The notes: generated by a model not told the origin, from the letters alone. 64,000 bases of DNA from Bacteroidota bacterium (GCA_016845105.1 JAERTF010000170.1:1-64000), one strand, 5' to 3'. Shown: positions 48,846 to 59,636, counted from the first letter of the stretch. Numbers and translations are program-made.

Positions 48846-49694
48846 ATGTATAGTGACTCAAAAGATATAAATCGAACAACCAACATCGAAATAGATTTAA
48901 TTCTTGAAGGAATTTTCAATAAATATGGTTACGACTTTAGAAACTATAGCAAAGCTCATGTAAAAAGGCGACTACTTAATCGACTAACCACCTCTAAACT
49001 TAATAGCATAAGTGAATTACAACATAAAGTGTTACATGAGCCTGGATTTTTTGAAATAATACTTCGTGATTTATCAATCAATGTTACAGAAATGTTTCGT
49101 GATCCGTCTTTTTACCTTGCCTTACGAAATGAAGTAATACCTATACTAAAAACATATCCCTTTTTTAAAGTGTGGCATGCCGGTTGTTCAACAGGTGAAG
49201 AAGTATATTCATTTGCAGTAGTTCTTAAAGAAGAGGGTATTTACGATAGAGCACAAATTTATGCCACTGACTTTAATCACGACGTACTTGATATTGCGAA
49301 AAAAGGCATATTCCCTATTGACAGAATAAAAGAATACACCTATAATTATCAAGCATCTGGTGGTAAACAATCATTTTCTGACTATTATATGGCAAACTAC
49401 GATTCGGTGATTTATGATCAATCATTGAAGAAAAATCTAGTTTTTGCCGAACATAATCTTGTAACTGACAGTGTTTTTGCCGAAGTGAATCTTATAATTT
49501 GTCGGAACGTATTAATTTATTTCAATAAAGACTTACAAAATAGAGTAATTGACTTATTTCATGATAGTTTAATTAATGGAGGGTTTCTTGGGTTGGGTTC
49601 CAAAGAAACATTGCAGTTTACAACAAAAGCCAATAGCTTTGAGATTATAAACAATGAGGAAAAGGTTTACAAAAAGAAAATTATTAAAAAATAA
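48846..49694 (+). CDS. cheR: CheR-family protein-glutamate O-methyltransferase
   Basis: SINVTEMFRDPSFYLALR, VWHAGCSTGEEVYSFAVVL, NLIICRNVLIYFNKDLQ. Confidence 0.93.
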   Translation: MYSDSKDINRTTNIEIDLILEGIFNKYGYDFRNYSKAHVKRRLLNRLTTSKLNSISELQHKVLHEPGFFEIILRDLSINVTEMFRDPSFYLALRNEVIPILKTYPFFKVWHAGCSTGEEVYSFAVVLKEEGIYDRAQIYATDFNHDVLDIAKKGIFPIDRIKEYTYNYQASGGKQSFSDYYMANYDSVIYDQSLKKNLVFAEHNLVTDSVFAEVNLIICRNVLIYFNKDLQNRVIDLFHDSLINGGFLGLGSKETLQFTTKANSFEIINNEEKVYKKKIIKK

Positions 49695-49737
49695 ATATTA
49701 CTAACAGAAACTAGAATAACTAGATAAACTAAGTAAA

Positions 49738-50349
49738 ATGTCATATAAGGCGATAGTAATAGGTGCATCGGCTGGAGGTTTTTTTGCCCTTAAAAAATTA
49801 ATTACTGCCCTCCCCTCGGATTTTAGTATTCCCATACTAATTGTACAGCATATAAGCCCTACGTCTGACAGTTACATGGCAAAACATCTTAATAAATTAT
49901 CTGGATTAACTGTAAAAGAAGCAGATGAAAAAGAAATTATTAAGCCCGGCCACGTATATATTGCCCCACCAAATTATCACATATTAATAGAAGAAGACTG
50001 TACCATTTCATTGTCCACTAGTGAAAAGAAAAACTATTCACGTCCATCAATTGATATATTATTTGAAACAGCGACTTTTGCATATGGAGAAGAATTAATT
50101 GGAATTGTATTAACCGGTGCTAATAATGATGGCTCAAGTGGATTATTATCAATTAAAAACTCTGGGGGGTATTGTATAGTGCAGGATCCTGATGAAGCAG
50201 AAGTAGACACAATGCCTCTTGCAGCCATTAAAACTTCGAATCCACAAAAAATTCTTACCATTGAAGGTATTGCAAAACTTCTAATCAAAATTAATAATGC
50301 TTCGAAAAAACAAAACAAAATAAAAAAGAAGAAAAAAGACATCAATTAA
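49738..50349 (+). CDS. cheB: CheB-type methylesterase, catalytic domain only
   Basis: IGASAGG, VQHISPTSDS, GHVYIAPPNYH, VLTGANNDGSSGLLSIKNSGG; no N-terminal REC. Confidence 0.9.
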   Translation: MSYKAIVIGASAGGFFALKKLITALPSDFSIPILIVQHISPTSDSYMAKHLNKLSGLTVKEADEKEIIKPGHVYIAPPNYHILIEEDCTISLSTSEKKNYSRPSIDILFETATFAYGEELIGIVLTGANNDGSSGLLSIKNSGGYCIVQDPDEAEVDTMPLAAIKTSNPQKILTIEGIAKLLIKINNASKKQNKIKKKKKDIN

Positions 50350-50356
50350 CCACTAT

Positions 50357-50965
50357 TTAGGCATTATTTTCGTGAATCAACTCTGTTAATCTCCTTTTCG
50401 AAAACGATTCAAGTTCTTGATAAAACTCTATGAAGTCTTCATAAAGAGGTGTATATTTTTCCATCAGAACTTCAACCGAATCACCCATACCTGAAATATA
50501 TCCAGTACGTCTGTCCATTCCTTTAAATACCCGTGTTAAATCATTAAAATTAGCATACCCCGATAACCAGTTTTGTCCTATTAGAAAAGGCAGCAACTTC
50601 TTTATCCTATTGGGTAGTAATAAAAACCTCCTGGCAAGTATTGAATAAACCTTTGAGGAAAAAGTAACAAGCTCTTGATCACTATAGTTATACCAATTTC
50701 TGGCTAAAAAATGGTCATAGTAAATATCCACAACAATACCAGAAAATTTACCGAAGCTACCACGTATTAAATCACGACTTTGTTTTACTACAGGATGACG
50801 ATCCGTAAAAGTATCAATTTCACGATGTAGCAAAATACCTATCATTATTTCTGTTCTAAACTCTTTATAGTAACTACCCTTTACCGAATCAGCTATGAAA
50901 TTACCAAAAATAATATCACTTGATTCACCAGAAAGATGAGCATGAGCGAGGAAATTCATATTCAA
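50357..50965 (-). CDS. ACP phosphodiesterase family (AcpH/DUF479)
   Basis: MNFLAHAHLSGESSDIIFGNFIADSVKG; HREIDTFTDRHPVV; VDIYYDHFLARNW. Confidence 0.9.
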   Translation of the reverse strand: MNMNFLAHAHLSGESSDIIFGNFIADSVKGSYYKEFRTEIMIGILLHREIDTFTDRHPVVKQSRDLIRGSFGKFSGIVVDIYYDHFLARNWYNYSDQELVTFSSKVYSILARRFLLLPNRIKKLLPFLIGQNWLSGYANFNDLTRVFKGMDRRTGYISGMGDSVEVLMEKYTPLYEDFIEFYQELESFSKRRLTELIHENNA

Positions 50966-51088
50966 TTAAAACTGCCAAAAGTAATCAATTTATAATCATT
51001 ATAGATTAAATATGTAGCACCAACAATACTTGTATTTTTGATAATTTAGCAGCGATAAATACAACAAAAATAAACTCCATATAGCGCA

Positions 51089-52714
51089 ATGCAAAAGTTA
51101 TTATTATTATTAGGTGACGAAGCAATAGCCCAAGGAGCTATAGATGCTGGTATTTCTGGTGTTTATGCATATCCTGGCACACCATCAACAGAAATTACTG
51201 AATATATTCAGGCATCTAAAGATGCAAAGGAACTCAATATTAGATCAAGTTGGTCAGCCAACGAAAAAACAGCGATGGAAAGTGCCATTGGCATGTCATA
51301 TGCAGGAAAAAAATCACTTGTTTGCATGAAACATGTTGGATTAAACGTTGCAGCAGATGCGTTTATAAACTCAGCAATCACAGGAGCCAACGGTGGATTA
51401 GTTGTGCTCTCTGCAGATGATCCATCAATGCATTCTTCTCAAAATGAACAAGACTCTCGCTTTTACGGAAAATTTTCACTAATACCTGTTATGGAGCCTT
51501 CAAATCAACAGGAGGCATATGATATGACAAGATATGCTTTTGAACTTAGTGAGAAGTTTGGCACTCCGGTTTTAATAAGAGTTACTACAAGATTAGCACA
51601 TTCAAGGGCAGGTGTTGAACGAAAAGAAATTATTGAACAAAATCAAATAAAATTACCAAGTAACCTTAAGCAGTTTATATTATTGCCATCAATCGCTCGT
51701 AAACAATATGATATACTTCTAAGCAAGCAGAGCGAGTTTGAAAATGATGCTTTTAAATCCGGATATAATGAGTTAATCAAAGGTACAGATAACTCAATTG
51801 GGATAATCGCATGTGGACTGGCTTATAATTACTTAGAAGAGAATCGACATGACAATGAAATAAACTATCCAATTCTCAAAGTTGGTCAATACCCCATTCC
51901 AACAAAGATGGTTAATAAACTCTACGAATCATGTGATGAAATTCTTGTATTGGAGGATGGGTATCCGATAATTGAGGAGTTATTAAGAGGTTTACTGAAT
52001 AAAGGGAAAAAAATTAATGGACGCATGAATGGTAGCATCCCTGCAGCCGGCGAGTTAAACCCTAACATAGTTGCCAAAGCATTGAAATTAAATATTGAAG
52101 ATGGGCATCCGAAACCAGAAATAGTACAAGGACGCCCACCATCTTTATGCGAAGGATGTTCACATACTGATACATTTACAGCATTAAATGAAGCAATGTT
52201 AGATTATTCTCCGGGAAGAGTATTTTCTGATATTGGATGCTATACATTAAGCGCACTGGCACCATTGGAATCAATTAACTCTTGTGTTGATATGGGTGCA
52301 TCTATTACCATGGCAATAGGTGCAGCTGATGCTGGATTAATACCATCCGTAGCTGCAATAGGTGATTCAACATTCACACACTCGGGTATAACAGGTTTAT
52401 TAGATGCAGTAAATACTAAGTCACCAATTACAGTTATAATAAACGACAACTCAACTACAGGAATGACTGGTGGTCAAGATTCTTCTGCACTAGGTAGAGT
52501 TGAAGATATTTGTAGAGGAGTTGGTGTTGAAGAAGATCACATTAGAGTTATAAAGCCTCTACGTAGATTTCACGATGAAAATCTTGCCATAATAAAAGAA
52601 GAACTTGAATATAATGGGGTATCTGTAGTTGTTGCTAAACGTGAATGCATTCAAACTCTGGGTCGAAGAATGAAACTTAAAGCACAGAATAAACGCACCA
52701 ACAAATCAGTTTAA
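51089..52714 (+). CDS. iorA: Indolepyruvate ferredoxin oxidoreductase alpha subunit-like TPP enzyme, lacking the C-terminal ferredoxin domain
   Basis: LLGDEAIAQGAIDAGISGVYAYPGTPSTEI; PPSLCEGCSHTDTF; GDSTFTHSGITGLLDAV; ends without the usual CxxCxxCxxxCP clusters. Confidence 0.88.
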   Translation: MQKLLLLLGDEAIAQGAIDAGISGVYAYPGTPSTEITEYIQASKDAKELNIRSSWSANEKTAMESAIGMSYAGKKSLVCMKHVGLNVAADAFINSAITGANGGLVVLSADDPSMHSSQNEQDSRFYGKFSLIPVMEPSNQQEAYDMTRYAFELSEKFGTPVLIRVTTRLAHSRAGVERKEIIEQNQIKLPSNLKQFILLPSIARKQYDILLSKQSEFENDAFKSGYNELIKGTDNSIGIIACGLAYNYLEENRHDNEINYPILKVGQYPIPTKMVNKLYESCDEILVLEDGYPIIEELLRGLLNKGKKINGRMNGSIPAAGELNPNIVAKALKLNIEDGHPKPEIVQGRPPSLCEGCSHTDTFTALNEAMLDYSPGRVFSDIGCYTLSALAPLESINSCVDMGASITMAIGAADAGLIPSVAAIGDSTFTHSGITGLLDAVNTKSPITVIINDNSTTGMTGGQDSSALGRVEDICRGVGVEEDHIRVIKPLRRFHDENLAIIKEELEYNGVSVVVAKRECIQTLGRRMKLKAQNKRTNKSV

Positions 52715-52755
52715 TTACATTCAGGTTGTAAGATTTTGAAAGAAAAAACAAAGAA

Positions 52756-53340
52756 ATGAAAAAAGATATAATATTAGCAGGAGTAGGTGGACAAGGTATA
52801 CTAACTATTGCTACAGTTATTGGCATGGCAGCTTTACATGAAGGGTTACAACTAAAGCAAGCTGAAGTGCATGGAATGAGTCAAAGAGGAGGTGATGTAC
52901 AATCTAATTTGCGTATATCTTCTAAAGATATTGCATCTGACCTTATCCCTGAAGGAAAAGCAGATCTTATTGTATCGGTAGAACCTATGGAATCACTGAG
53001 ATATGTTAATATGCTAAACCGCAAAGAAGGTTGGTTAATTACAAGCATGAACCCATTTGTAAATATTCCAAACTACCCCCCCATTGAAGATGTATTGAAG
53101 ACTATTTGGGAAGTACCTCGTAACGTAACTATTGATGCAGAAAAAGTTGCCAAAGAGCAAGGATCCATTAAAGCTGCTAATATTGTTGCTTTGGGAGCAG
53201 CTTCACCATATTTAGGGCTTAAATTTGAATCTCTAGAATTTGCCATTAGAACAATCTTCGCAAAAAAAGGAGAGGATATGATAAATCTAAACCTTAAAGC
53301 TTTATTAGCTGGAAAAAACTATGCAGTTAAAAGAACCTAG
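52756..53340 (+). CDS. iorB: Indolepyruvate oxidoreductase beta subunit
   Basis: ILAGVGGQGILTIATVIG, KQAEVHGMSQRGGDVQSNLRI. Confidence 0.92.
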   Translation: MKKDIILAGVGGQGILTIATVIGMAALHEGLQLKQAEVHGMSQRGGDVQSNLRISSKDIASDLIPEGKADLIVSVEPMESLRYVNMLNRKEGWLITSMNPFVNIPNYPPIEDVLKTIWEVPRNVTIDAEKVAKEQGSIKAANIVALGAASPYLGLKFESLEFAIRTIFAKKGEDMINLNLKALLAGKNYAVKRT

Positions 53341-53369
53341 TTTTTTTTTAAACGTCTAGAACTATTTGG

Positions 53370-54248
53370 CTACATAATAGCAAGTATTCGACTAAGAGCT
53401 TGAGCTTTATGGTAATTATTTTCCTTTTCAAAGGATAGTATTAATTCTTCAATTAAGCGTTTCATAACCTTTAAATTACTACAGGGTTTAAAATACTCTT
53501 CATGTGATTTAATATTTGCTTGCTGTAGATAATGACTAATCTCGTTATGAGTAAAAATTGCACCATTATTCGCCGGGTTTAAGTAAAAAAGAACTTCATC
53601 TTCACTATAGTCATTTGGTAGTTTGATATCAATAAAATCATCCATATAGCTCAAAACAAAATGACTGGGTAAACTCACACCAAATACTGGAATACCAAGT
53701 TTTTGGGCAATTGCAATATAAATAATTCCCATACTTAAAGAGTTACCTTTCTTTGTATCCAGAACTTTATTAATAAAGAAAGTATCTGAACCAAAGTCAT
53801 CACCTAATTTGGTTGTGAAGGAATGGACACGATATATTACATGGTTTATTACCTTTATTTTTTCCAGTGCTGTTAAGTCATCATTTAGTTCAAGCCAAGT
53901 CTCTCTATAGAGTTTATCAAACTTTTCAAGATACTTACCTTTTTCATACTCAGGGTCATAAAAACTTGAAATAATCATCAAGCCATCTAATATATTTCCA
54001 TCACTGGTTACTATCCAATTGCGAAATTTATCTATAAAATCATTTTGTTGTATTTCATCAATTACACCTTCAATGCGATCAGAATCAACTATACCCATTG
54101 TGTTTACCCAAGCTTCTTCCAATAAAGGTATGGCAAGATTTCCGTAACTTAACACTTTTTGTCTTATCTCAATAAACATCTCCTCGTTGGGTTCATCCAG
54201 TAAACTAACAAGTGCATCAAGTTCTTTTATTTCATCTACCTGTGACAT
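53370..54248 (-). CDS. Transglutaminase-like (SirB1-family) protein
   Basis: NKVLDTKKGNSLSMGIIYIAIAQKLGIPVFGVSLPSHFVLSYMD. Confidence 0.82.
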   Translation of the reverse strand: MSQVDEIKELDALVSLLDEPNEEMFIEIRQKVLSYGNLAIPLLEEAWVNTMGIVDSDRIEGVIDEIQQNDFIDKFRNWIVTSDGNILDGLMIISSFYDPEYEKGKYLEKFDKLYRETWLELNDDLTALEKIKVINHVIYRVHSFTTKLGDDFGSDTFFINKVLDTKKGNSLSMGIIYIAIAQKLGIPVFGVSLPSHFVLSYMDDFIDIKLPNDYSEDEVLFYLNPANNGAIFTHNEISHYLQQANIKSHEEYFKPCSNLKVMKRLIEELILSFEKENNYHKAQALSRILAIM

Positions 54249-54432
54249 AGATCTCTATACAAACATCTATGCATAAAAGTACTTCAAAGAGATATTCCTA
54301 AACTCTTCATGCCAGGAATTTAATCACAGCAAATTGTTAGTAACTAGCGTGCGGCAAATCATCAGGCAAAGACCATACAGATTTGGTTATTAGATGAATA
54401 CAGCAGTGTTGTATATAAAAATTGATGCTAAA

Positions 54433-55734
54433 TTATACTACTTTAACTAAAAAATAGTTTTTCTTGCCTTTCTGAACCAACACATATTTATTGTTAAGCA
54501 AACTATTATTAGTAAGTATATAATTGTCTTTTATTTTGGCTTTATTAATTGAAACCGCATTATCCTTTAACATACGACGGGCTTCACCATTGGATTTAAA
54601 AGCACCAGCTTTTTCTGATAAAAAGTCTAGAATTCCAATACCAGCATTAAATTCATCTCTGCTAATCTCTGATTGAGGTACACCTTTAAAAACGCTAAGC
54701 AGTGTTTTTTCATCCATACTCATCAACATTTCGGTTGTTCCTTTACCAAACAAAATTTGAGATGCTTCGATGGCAGAATTATACTCTTTTTCAGAATGCA
54801 CTCGACAAGTAATATTCTTGGCAAGCTCCTTCTGTAACAACCTCATATGTGGCTGCTTATAATGTTCCTCAACCAATTCACTAATGAATTCTTTCGAATG
54901 TAATGTAAATATCTTGATGTATTTTTTAGCATCCTCATCAGATACATTCAACCAAAACTGATAAAATTCATACGGTGAGGTTTTATCAGGATCCAACCAT
55001 ACATTTCCACTTTCTGTCTTACCAAATTTACTTCCGTCTGCTTTTGTAATTAGTGGGCAAGTAATGGCATATGCGTTATTTTCATGACCCAATTTTCTTC
55101 TTATTAACTCAGTACCTGTTATAATATTCCCCCATTGATCACTACCTCCCATTTGTAGTTTGCAATCTTCATTTTGATATAAATGTAAAAAATCATAACC
55201 TTGAACCAATTGATAAGAAAACTCAGTAAATGACATCCCAGTTTTACTGTCTGCACTTATCCGTTTCTTCACAGAATCTTTGGCCATCATATAGTTAACT
55301 GTAAGATGCTTTCCTATTTCTCTAATAAAATCTAAAAAGCTAAACTCCTTCATCCAGTCATAATTATTAACCAGCTTAGCTCTATTATCTCCACTATTAA
55401 AGTCGAGGAATTTTGATAATTGTTTTTTTATGGCATATTCGTTTTCACGAAGTATCTCTTCTGATAATAAATTACGTTCTTGAGATTTACCCGAAGGGTC
55501 ACCAATCATTCCTGTGGCACCTCCAACTAGGGCAATTGGTCTGTGACCAGCAAGTTGCAAATGCACAAGCATCATAACACCCACAAGATGACCAATGTGT
55601 AATGAATCGGCAGTAGGATCAATTCCTACATATCCCGAAGTCATCTCACTTAATAACTGTTCTTCAGTTTCGGGTGTCATGTCATGAATCATCCCTCGCC
55701 ACTTAAGCTCTTCAACAAAATTATGCATTGCCAT
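54433..55734 (-). CDS. tyrS: Tyrosyl-tRNA synthetase
   Basis: [74 protein letters not shown]-terminal S4-like domain; -7 box CAAAGATA at 55751-55758 supports the internal start. Confidence 0.96.
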   Translation of the reverse strand: MAMHNFVEELKWRGMIHDMTPETEEQLLSEMTSGYVGIDPTADSLHIGHLVGVMMLVHLQLAGHRPIALVGGATGMIGDPSGKSQERNLLSEEILRENEYAIKKQLSKFLDFNSGDNRAKLVNNYDWMKEFSFLDFIREIGKHLTVNYMMAKDSVKKRISADSKTGMSFTEFSYQLVQGYDFLHLYQNEDCKLQMGGSDQWGNIITGTELIRRKLGHENNAYAITCPLITKADGSKFGKTESGNVWLDPDKTSPYEFYQFWLNVSDEDAKKYIKIFTLHSKEFISELVEEHYKQPHMRLLQKELAKNITCRVHSEKEYNSAIEASQILFGKGTTEMLMSMDEKTLLSVFKGVPQSEISRDEFNAGIGILDFLSEKAGAFKSNGEARRMLKDNAVSINKAKIKDNYILTNNSLLNNKYVLVQKGKKNYFLVKVV

Positions 55735-55850
55735 ATCGTAAAAATTTTTGCAAAGATATTTATAATTAATATTCATTATAAATTTTATAAAAATATACTT
55801 GTGCCATAGAGATAGCGTTTTAAAATATTATATTAATTGAACAATTAAAT

Positions 55851-55858
55851 TACATTTG
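55851..55858 (+). promoter_or_regulatory. Putative -7 box (TACATTTG) immediately upstream of the flippase ATG
   Basis: TAnnTTTG match ending 5 nt before ATG at 55864. Confidence 0.45.
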
Positions 55859-55863
55859 CATTA

Positions 55864-57348
55864 ATGCAAAAGAAATTTCTAAAGAACCTTGGTCTGCTTC
55901 TTTTCCTAAACCTATTGGTTAAACCCTTTTGGATTCTTGGAGTAGATAGGCAAGTTCAAAATGTTGTTGGTACTGAGGAGTATGGATTATATTTCACAAT
56001 ATTCAATTTTTCATATCTATTTTATATTTTTCTTGATCTTGGAATAACCAATTTTAACAATAGAAATATTGCCCAAAACAATCAGCTACTAAGCAAGCAC
56101 CTGGCTGGAATTGGAACTATGAAATTAATCCTTGGTATACTTTATGGAATCATAATATTCTCATTGGGAATTATATGGGGATATAAAGGAAGGGAATTAT
56201 ATTTGCTTGCCTGGGTAGGGACAAATCAATTTTTACTTTCACTAATACTATATGTAAGATCAAACCTCTCTGGACTTCTTTTATTTAAAACAGATAGTTT
56301 TCTTTCGGTACTCGATAGATTAATAATGATATTAATATGTGGATTCCTGCTATGGTTTAATTTTTTTAAAGGCCTTTTCACAATAGAGTGGTTTGTATAC
56401 TCACAAACGGCGGCATATTTAATTACATTATTAATTGCTGTAATTGCTGTTATTAATAAATCAGGAAGACTCAGGTTTAACTGGAATTTACCATTTTTCA
56501 TATTAATAGCGAAAAAGAGTTTACCGTTTGCATTACTGGTACTACTTATGAGTTTTTACAATAGGATTGATCCAGTTTTACTTAAAAAACTTCTTCCATC
56601 TCCACTTGGAGAAGAACAATCGGGAGTTTATGCCCAAGCCTTTAGGTTATTGGATGCTGGTCAAAATTTCGCATTATTATTTGCCGTACTGCTACTACCA
56701 TTATTTTCCAAGATGATAAAACTAAAACAATCCGTGGAAAAACTTGTAAAGCTATCAGCATCATTAATTATATCAGGATCATTGATAATTGCAATTTCAT
56801 CAATCTTTTTTGCTCACGACATCATGTTACTTATGTATACAATCAATGCTGGTGAAACAGCTACTCATTTTGCAATCCGCATTGATCAGTCAGCTATAAT
56901 ATTTAAGTTACTAATGTTTAGTTTTGTTGCTATTTCTGCCAATTACATTTTTGGAACACTATTAACCGCCAATAATAACTTAAAGGAGTTGAATATAGTT
57001 GCATGTGGAGGATTAATTATAAACTTAACCTTAAACATATTATTAATACCCTATTTACAATCTATTGGCTCTGCATATGCTAGTTTATCAACTCAGATAT
57101 TCACTGCAATATTACAGGTTATAATCGTTATCAAAATATTTAAGTTCAGGTTAAATTATAATCTTATACGCAATTTCGCTATTCTTATAGCAGTATTGTT
57201 ATCTGCTGGCTATTTACTTAGCGAGTTTGCTAGTTTTAGTTGGGAAATTTCTTTATTTATTATGTTAAGCTTAGGTGTTATATTATCAGTTTTGCTAAAA
57301 CTATTACATGTACGAGAGTTTATGGCGATTTTAAAGAATGAAGAATAA
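55864..57348 (+). CDS. Oligosaccharide flippase family (Wzx-like) membrane protein
   Basis: Multi-TM MATE/PST-like; YGLYFTIFNFSYLFYIFLDLGITNFNNRNIAQN; YNRIDPVLLKKLLPSPLGEEQSGVYAQAFRLLDA. Confidence 0.87.
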   Translation: MQKKFLKNLGLLLFLNLLVKPFWILGVDRQVQNVVGTEEYGLYFTIFNFSYLFYIFLDLGITNFNNRNIAQNNQLLSKHLAGIGTMKLILGILYGIIIFSLGIIWGYKGRELYLLAWVGTNQFLLSLILYVRSNLSGLLLFKTDSFLSVLDRLIMILICGFLLWFNFFKGLFTIEWFVYSQTAAYLITLLIAVIAVINKSGRLRFNWNLPFFILIAKKSLPFALLVLLMSFYNRIDPVLLKKLLPSPLGEEQSGVYAQAFRLLDAGQNFALLFAVLLLPLFSKMIKLKQSVEKLVKLSASLIISGSLIIAISSIFFAHDIMLLMYTINAGETATHFAIRIDQSAIIFKLLMFSFVAISANYIFGTLLTANNNLKELNIVACGGLIINLTLNILLIPYLQSIGSAYASLSTQIFTAILQVIIVIKIFKFRLNYNLIRNFAILIAVLLSAGYLLSEFASFSWEISLFIMLSLGVILSVLLKLLHVREFMAILKNEE

Positions 57349-58495
57349 TAGGTGTAAACTATTGTTTGAATATGAACTTAAAAACAATCTTGTCCCCTTA
57401 ATAAAATTTCTTATTTTTGATCGCTTAAAATTTAACGATTTGATGAATACGCAAAACCAGGTTCATAGGCCATTTTTGTCAGGTGTATTGATGCAGATAG
57501 TATATGCTTATAAGAAACATCTTTTAATAATAGGCATAATTGCAATTATTCTTTCAGCTATATTTTCGGGTCCATATTTTATCACGCCATTATATAAATC
57601 CTCAGTAATATTGTACCCAACTGCAAGTAATTCAATCTCAAAAGTACTATTAAGTGACAACTTTAATAATTCAAAGGATATACTTGAATTTGGTGAAATA
57701 GAACAAACTGAACAAATGCTTCAGATATTGAATTCAAACAAGATTCGAGACAGAATAATTAGTAAGTACAATCTTCTTGAACATTACAATATTAAGCCTG
57801 ATTCGAAATACAAGATGACTCAACTATACAACGAATACGAGAGCAATTTTGTTTTTAGGAGAACTGAGTTCATGGCAGTTAAAATTACTGTGTACGACAG
57901 AAACCCGCAATTAGCTGCTAATATGGCGAATGAGGTAGGAGAACTTGTGGATTCAACAATAAATGAAATGCAAAAAAAGATTGCAATAAAAGCCTTTAAA
58001 ATTGTTGAAGTTGAATACATCAAATTAAAAGAAGAAATTAAAAGTAAAGAAGATTCATTAACTGTACTTCGCAAATTTGGAGTACATGATTATGAAAGCC
58101 AATCAGAAATGTTTAACCGACAGTTAGCAATTGAGATGGCCAAAGGGGAAAGTAGAAGCATAAGACGTTTGGAGAATAAGCTTGATACATTGGCCAAATA
58201 TGGGGGACCATATGTATCATTGCGTGATGCCTTGGAACATGACAAAAAACAACTTAGTCAGTTAAAAGCTAAATATGAGGAGGCAAAAGTAGATGCAATG
58301 GAAAGCCTTCCTCACACATTTGTTATAAATACAGCTTATAAAGCAGAAAAGAAAACATATCCTATTAGGTGGCTAATTGTGGTAGTATCAACATTCGCAT
58401 CGTTATTTTTAGCCATAATTATTTTTAGTTTGATAGATATGTTCTCAGGAAAACTTGGAGAAGATATTAAAAAAAAAAGTTCGGACGTAGAGTAG
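57338..58495 (+). CDS. Wzz-like chain length determinant family protein 1
   Basis: TM-flanked domain FITPLYKSSVILYP ... KKTYPIRWLIVVVSTFASLFLAIIIF. Confidence 0.83.
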   Translation: MKNNRCKLLFEYELKNNLVPLIKFLIFDRLKFNDLMNTQNQVHRPFLSGVLMQIVYAYKKHLLIIGIIAIILSAIFSGPYFITPLYKSSVILYPTASNSISKVLLSDNFNNSKDILEFGEIEQTEQMLQILNSNKIRDRIISKYNLLEHYNIKPDSKYKMTQLYNEYESNFVFRRTEFMAVKITVYDRNPQLAANMANEVGELVDSTINEMQKKIAIKAFKIVEVEYIKLKEEIKSKEDSLTVLRKFGVHDYESQSEMFNRQLAIEMAKGESRSIRRLENKLDTLAKYGGPYVSLRDALEHDKKQLSQLKAKYEEAKVDAMESLPHTFVINTAYKAEKKTYPIRWLIVVVSTFASLFLAIIIFSLIDMFSGKLGEDIKKKSSDVE

Positions 58496-58497
58496 AC

Positions 58498-59610
58498 TTG
58501 CCTTACTTAAATTTTGAAGAACGAAAAACTAGTTTTGGTGAATTAAATTGGTTTAAAAATAAAAGGGAACAAAAACCCGACAGTAAAGAACGCAATAATT
58601 TAGCGTCAAATGAATTTGATAAAGAAGAAAATATTTGGGATATTAATAAAATCGACATGGACAAACTCTTTAATAGCGCTCACCTAATTAATCTAATTGC
58701 AAAATGGAGATTTCATTTATTAGCAATAGTTGTAGTCTCCGCGATACTAGCAATGATTTTCTCAGGCCCTACTTTTATTACACCATTATATGAATCTCAT
58801 GCGGTGGCATATCCAGCAAATGTTGAACCATATTCTGATGAAAGTGAAACAGAACAGATGTTGCAAATACTAAACTCTCAGGATATAATTGATGATATGG
58901 TTAATCTTTTTGATTTACCAAAACATTATGAAATAAATCCTAATTACAAATATTTTAAAACAGCACTCTACGACACTTACCACGAACATGTTTCCATAAG
59001 CAAAACCCCTTATGAATCGGTACGTATTGAAGTTTCAGATAGAAATCCTGATACAGCATCAATGATGGTTGATGCACTACTAAGTTTTTATGATAAGAAA
59101 ATCTCAAAACTTCATAAAACAAAATCTTGGGAAGTAATACAAATGTATAAGGTACAATTGGAGAAGAAGCGAGCTGGTTTAGATTCACTAAAACAAGTAT
59201 TACACAGACTTGGAACCGAGGAAGGTTTGCTTGAATATGAATCCCAATCTCAAGAAATTATGAAGGGTTATTTAGGCACTGTTGATGGAAATAATCGTTC
59301 ACAAATCAACAAAAAACAGGTTGATAGATTGAGAAAGAATATGGAAAAAGGAAGTGGTCAACTTATCGAAATAGTTCAAATGATTGAGTTTGAAGCAGCT
59401 TCTTATGTTGAAGTAAAACTCGATTACGAAATGGCCCTACGCTTTTACAATTCTAAATTAACTTATAGCAATATAGTAAGTCCACCATACCCATCTGACA
59501 AAAAGAGTTATCCAATTAGATGGTTAATTGTTGCCCTATTTACAACAGCTAGTTTTGTGATGTCTCTGTTAATTATTTTCTTTATGGAAAATAAAAAGAA
59601 AGAAGCATAA
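58498..59610 (+). CDS. Wzz-like chain length determinant family protein 2 (paralogue, TTG start)
   Basis: FITPLYESHAVAYP, TEQMLQILNSQDII, KKSYPIRWLIVALFTTASFVMSLLIIFF. Confidence 0.8.
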   Translation: MPYLNFEERKTSFGELNWFKNKREQKPDSKERNNLASNEFDKEENIWDINKIDMDKLFNSAHLINLIAKWRFHLLAIVVVSAILAMIFSGPTFITPLYESHAVAYPANVEPYSDESETEQMLQILNSQDIIDDMVNLFDLPKHYEINPNYKYFKTALYDTYHEHVSISKTPYESVRIEVSDRNPDTASMMVDALLSFYDKKISKLHKTKSWEVIQMYKVQLEKKRAGLDSLKQVLHRLGTEEGLLEYESQSQEIMKGYLGTVDGNNRSQINKKQVDRLRKNMEKGSGQLIEIVQMIEFEAASYVEVKLDYEMALRFYNSKLTYSNIVSPPYPSDKKSYPIRWLIVALFTTASFVMSLLIIFFMENKKKEA

Positions 59611-59636
59611 GTTAACTAGTCCTACAAGATACTATT

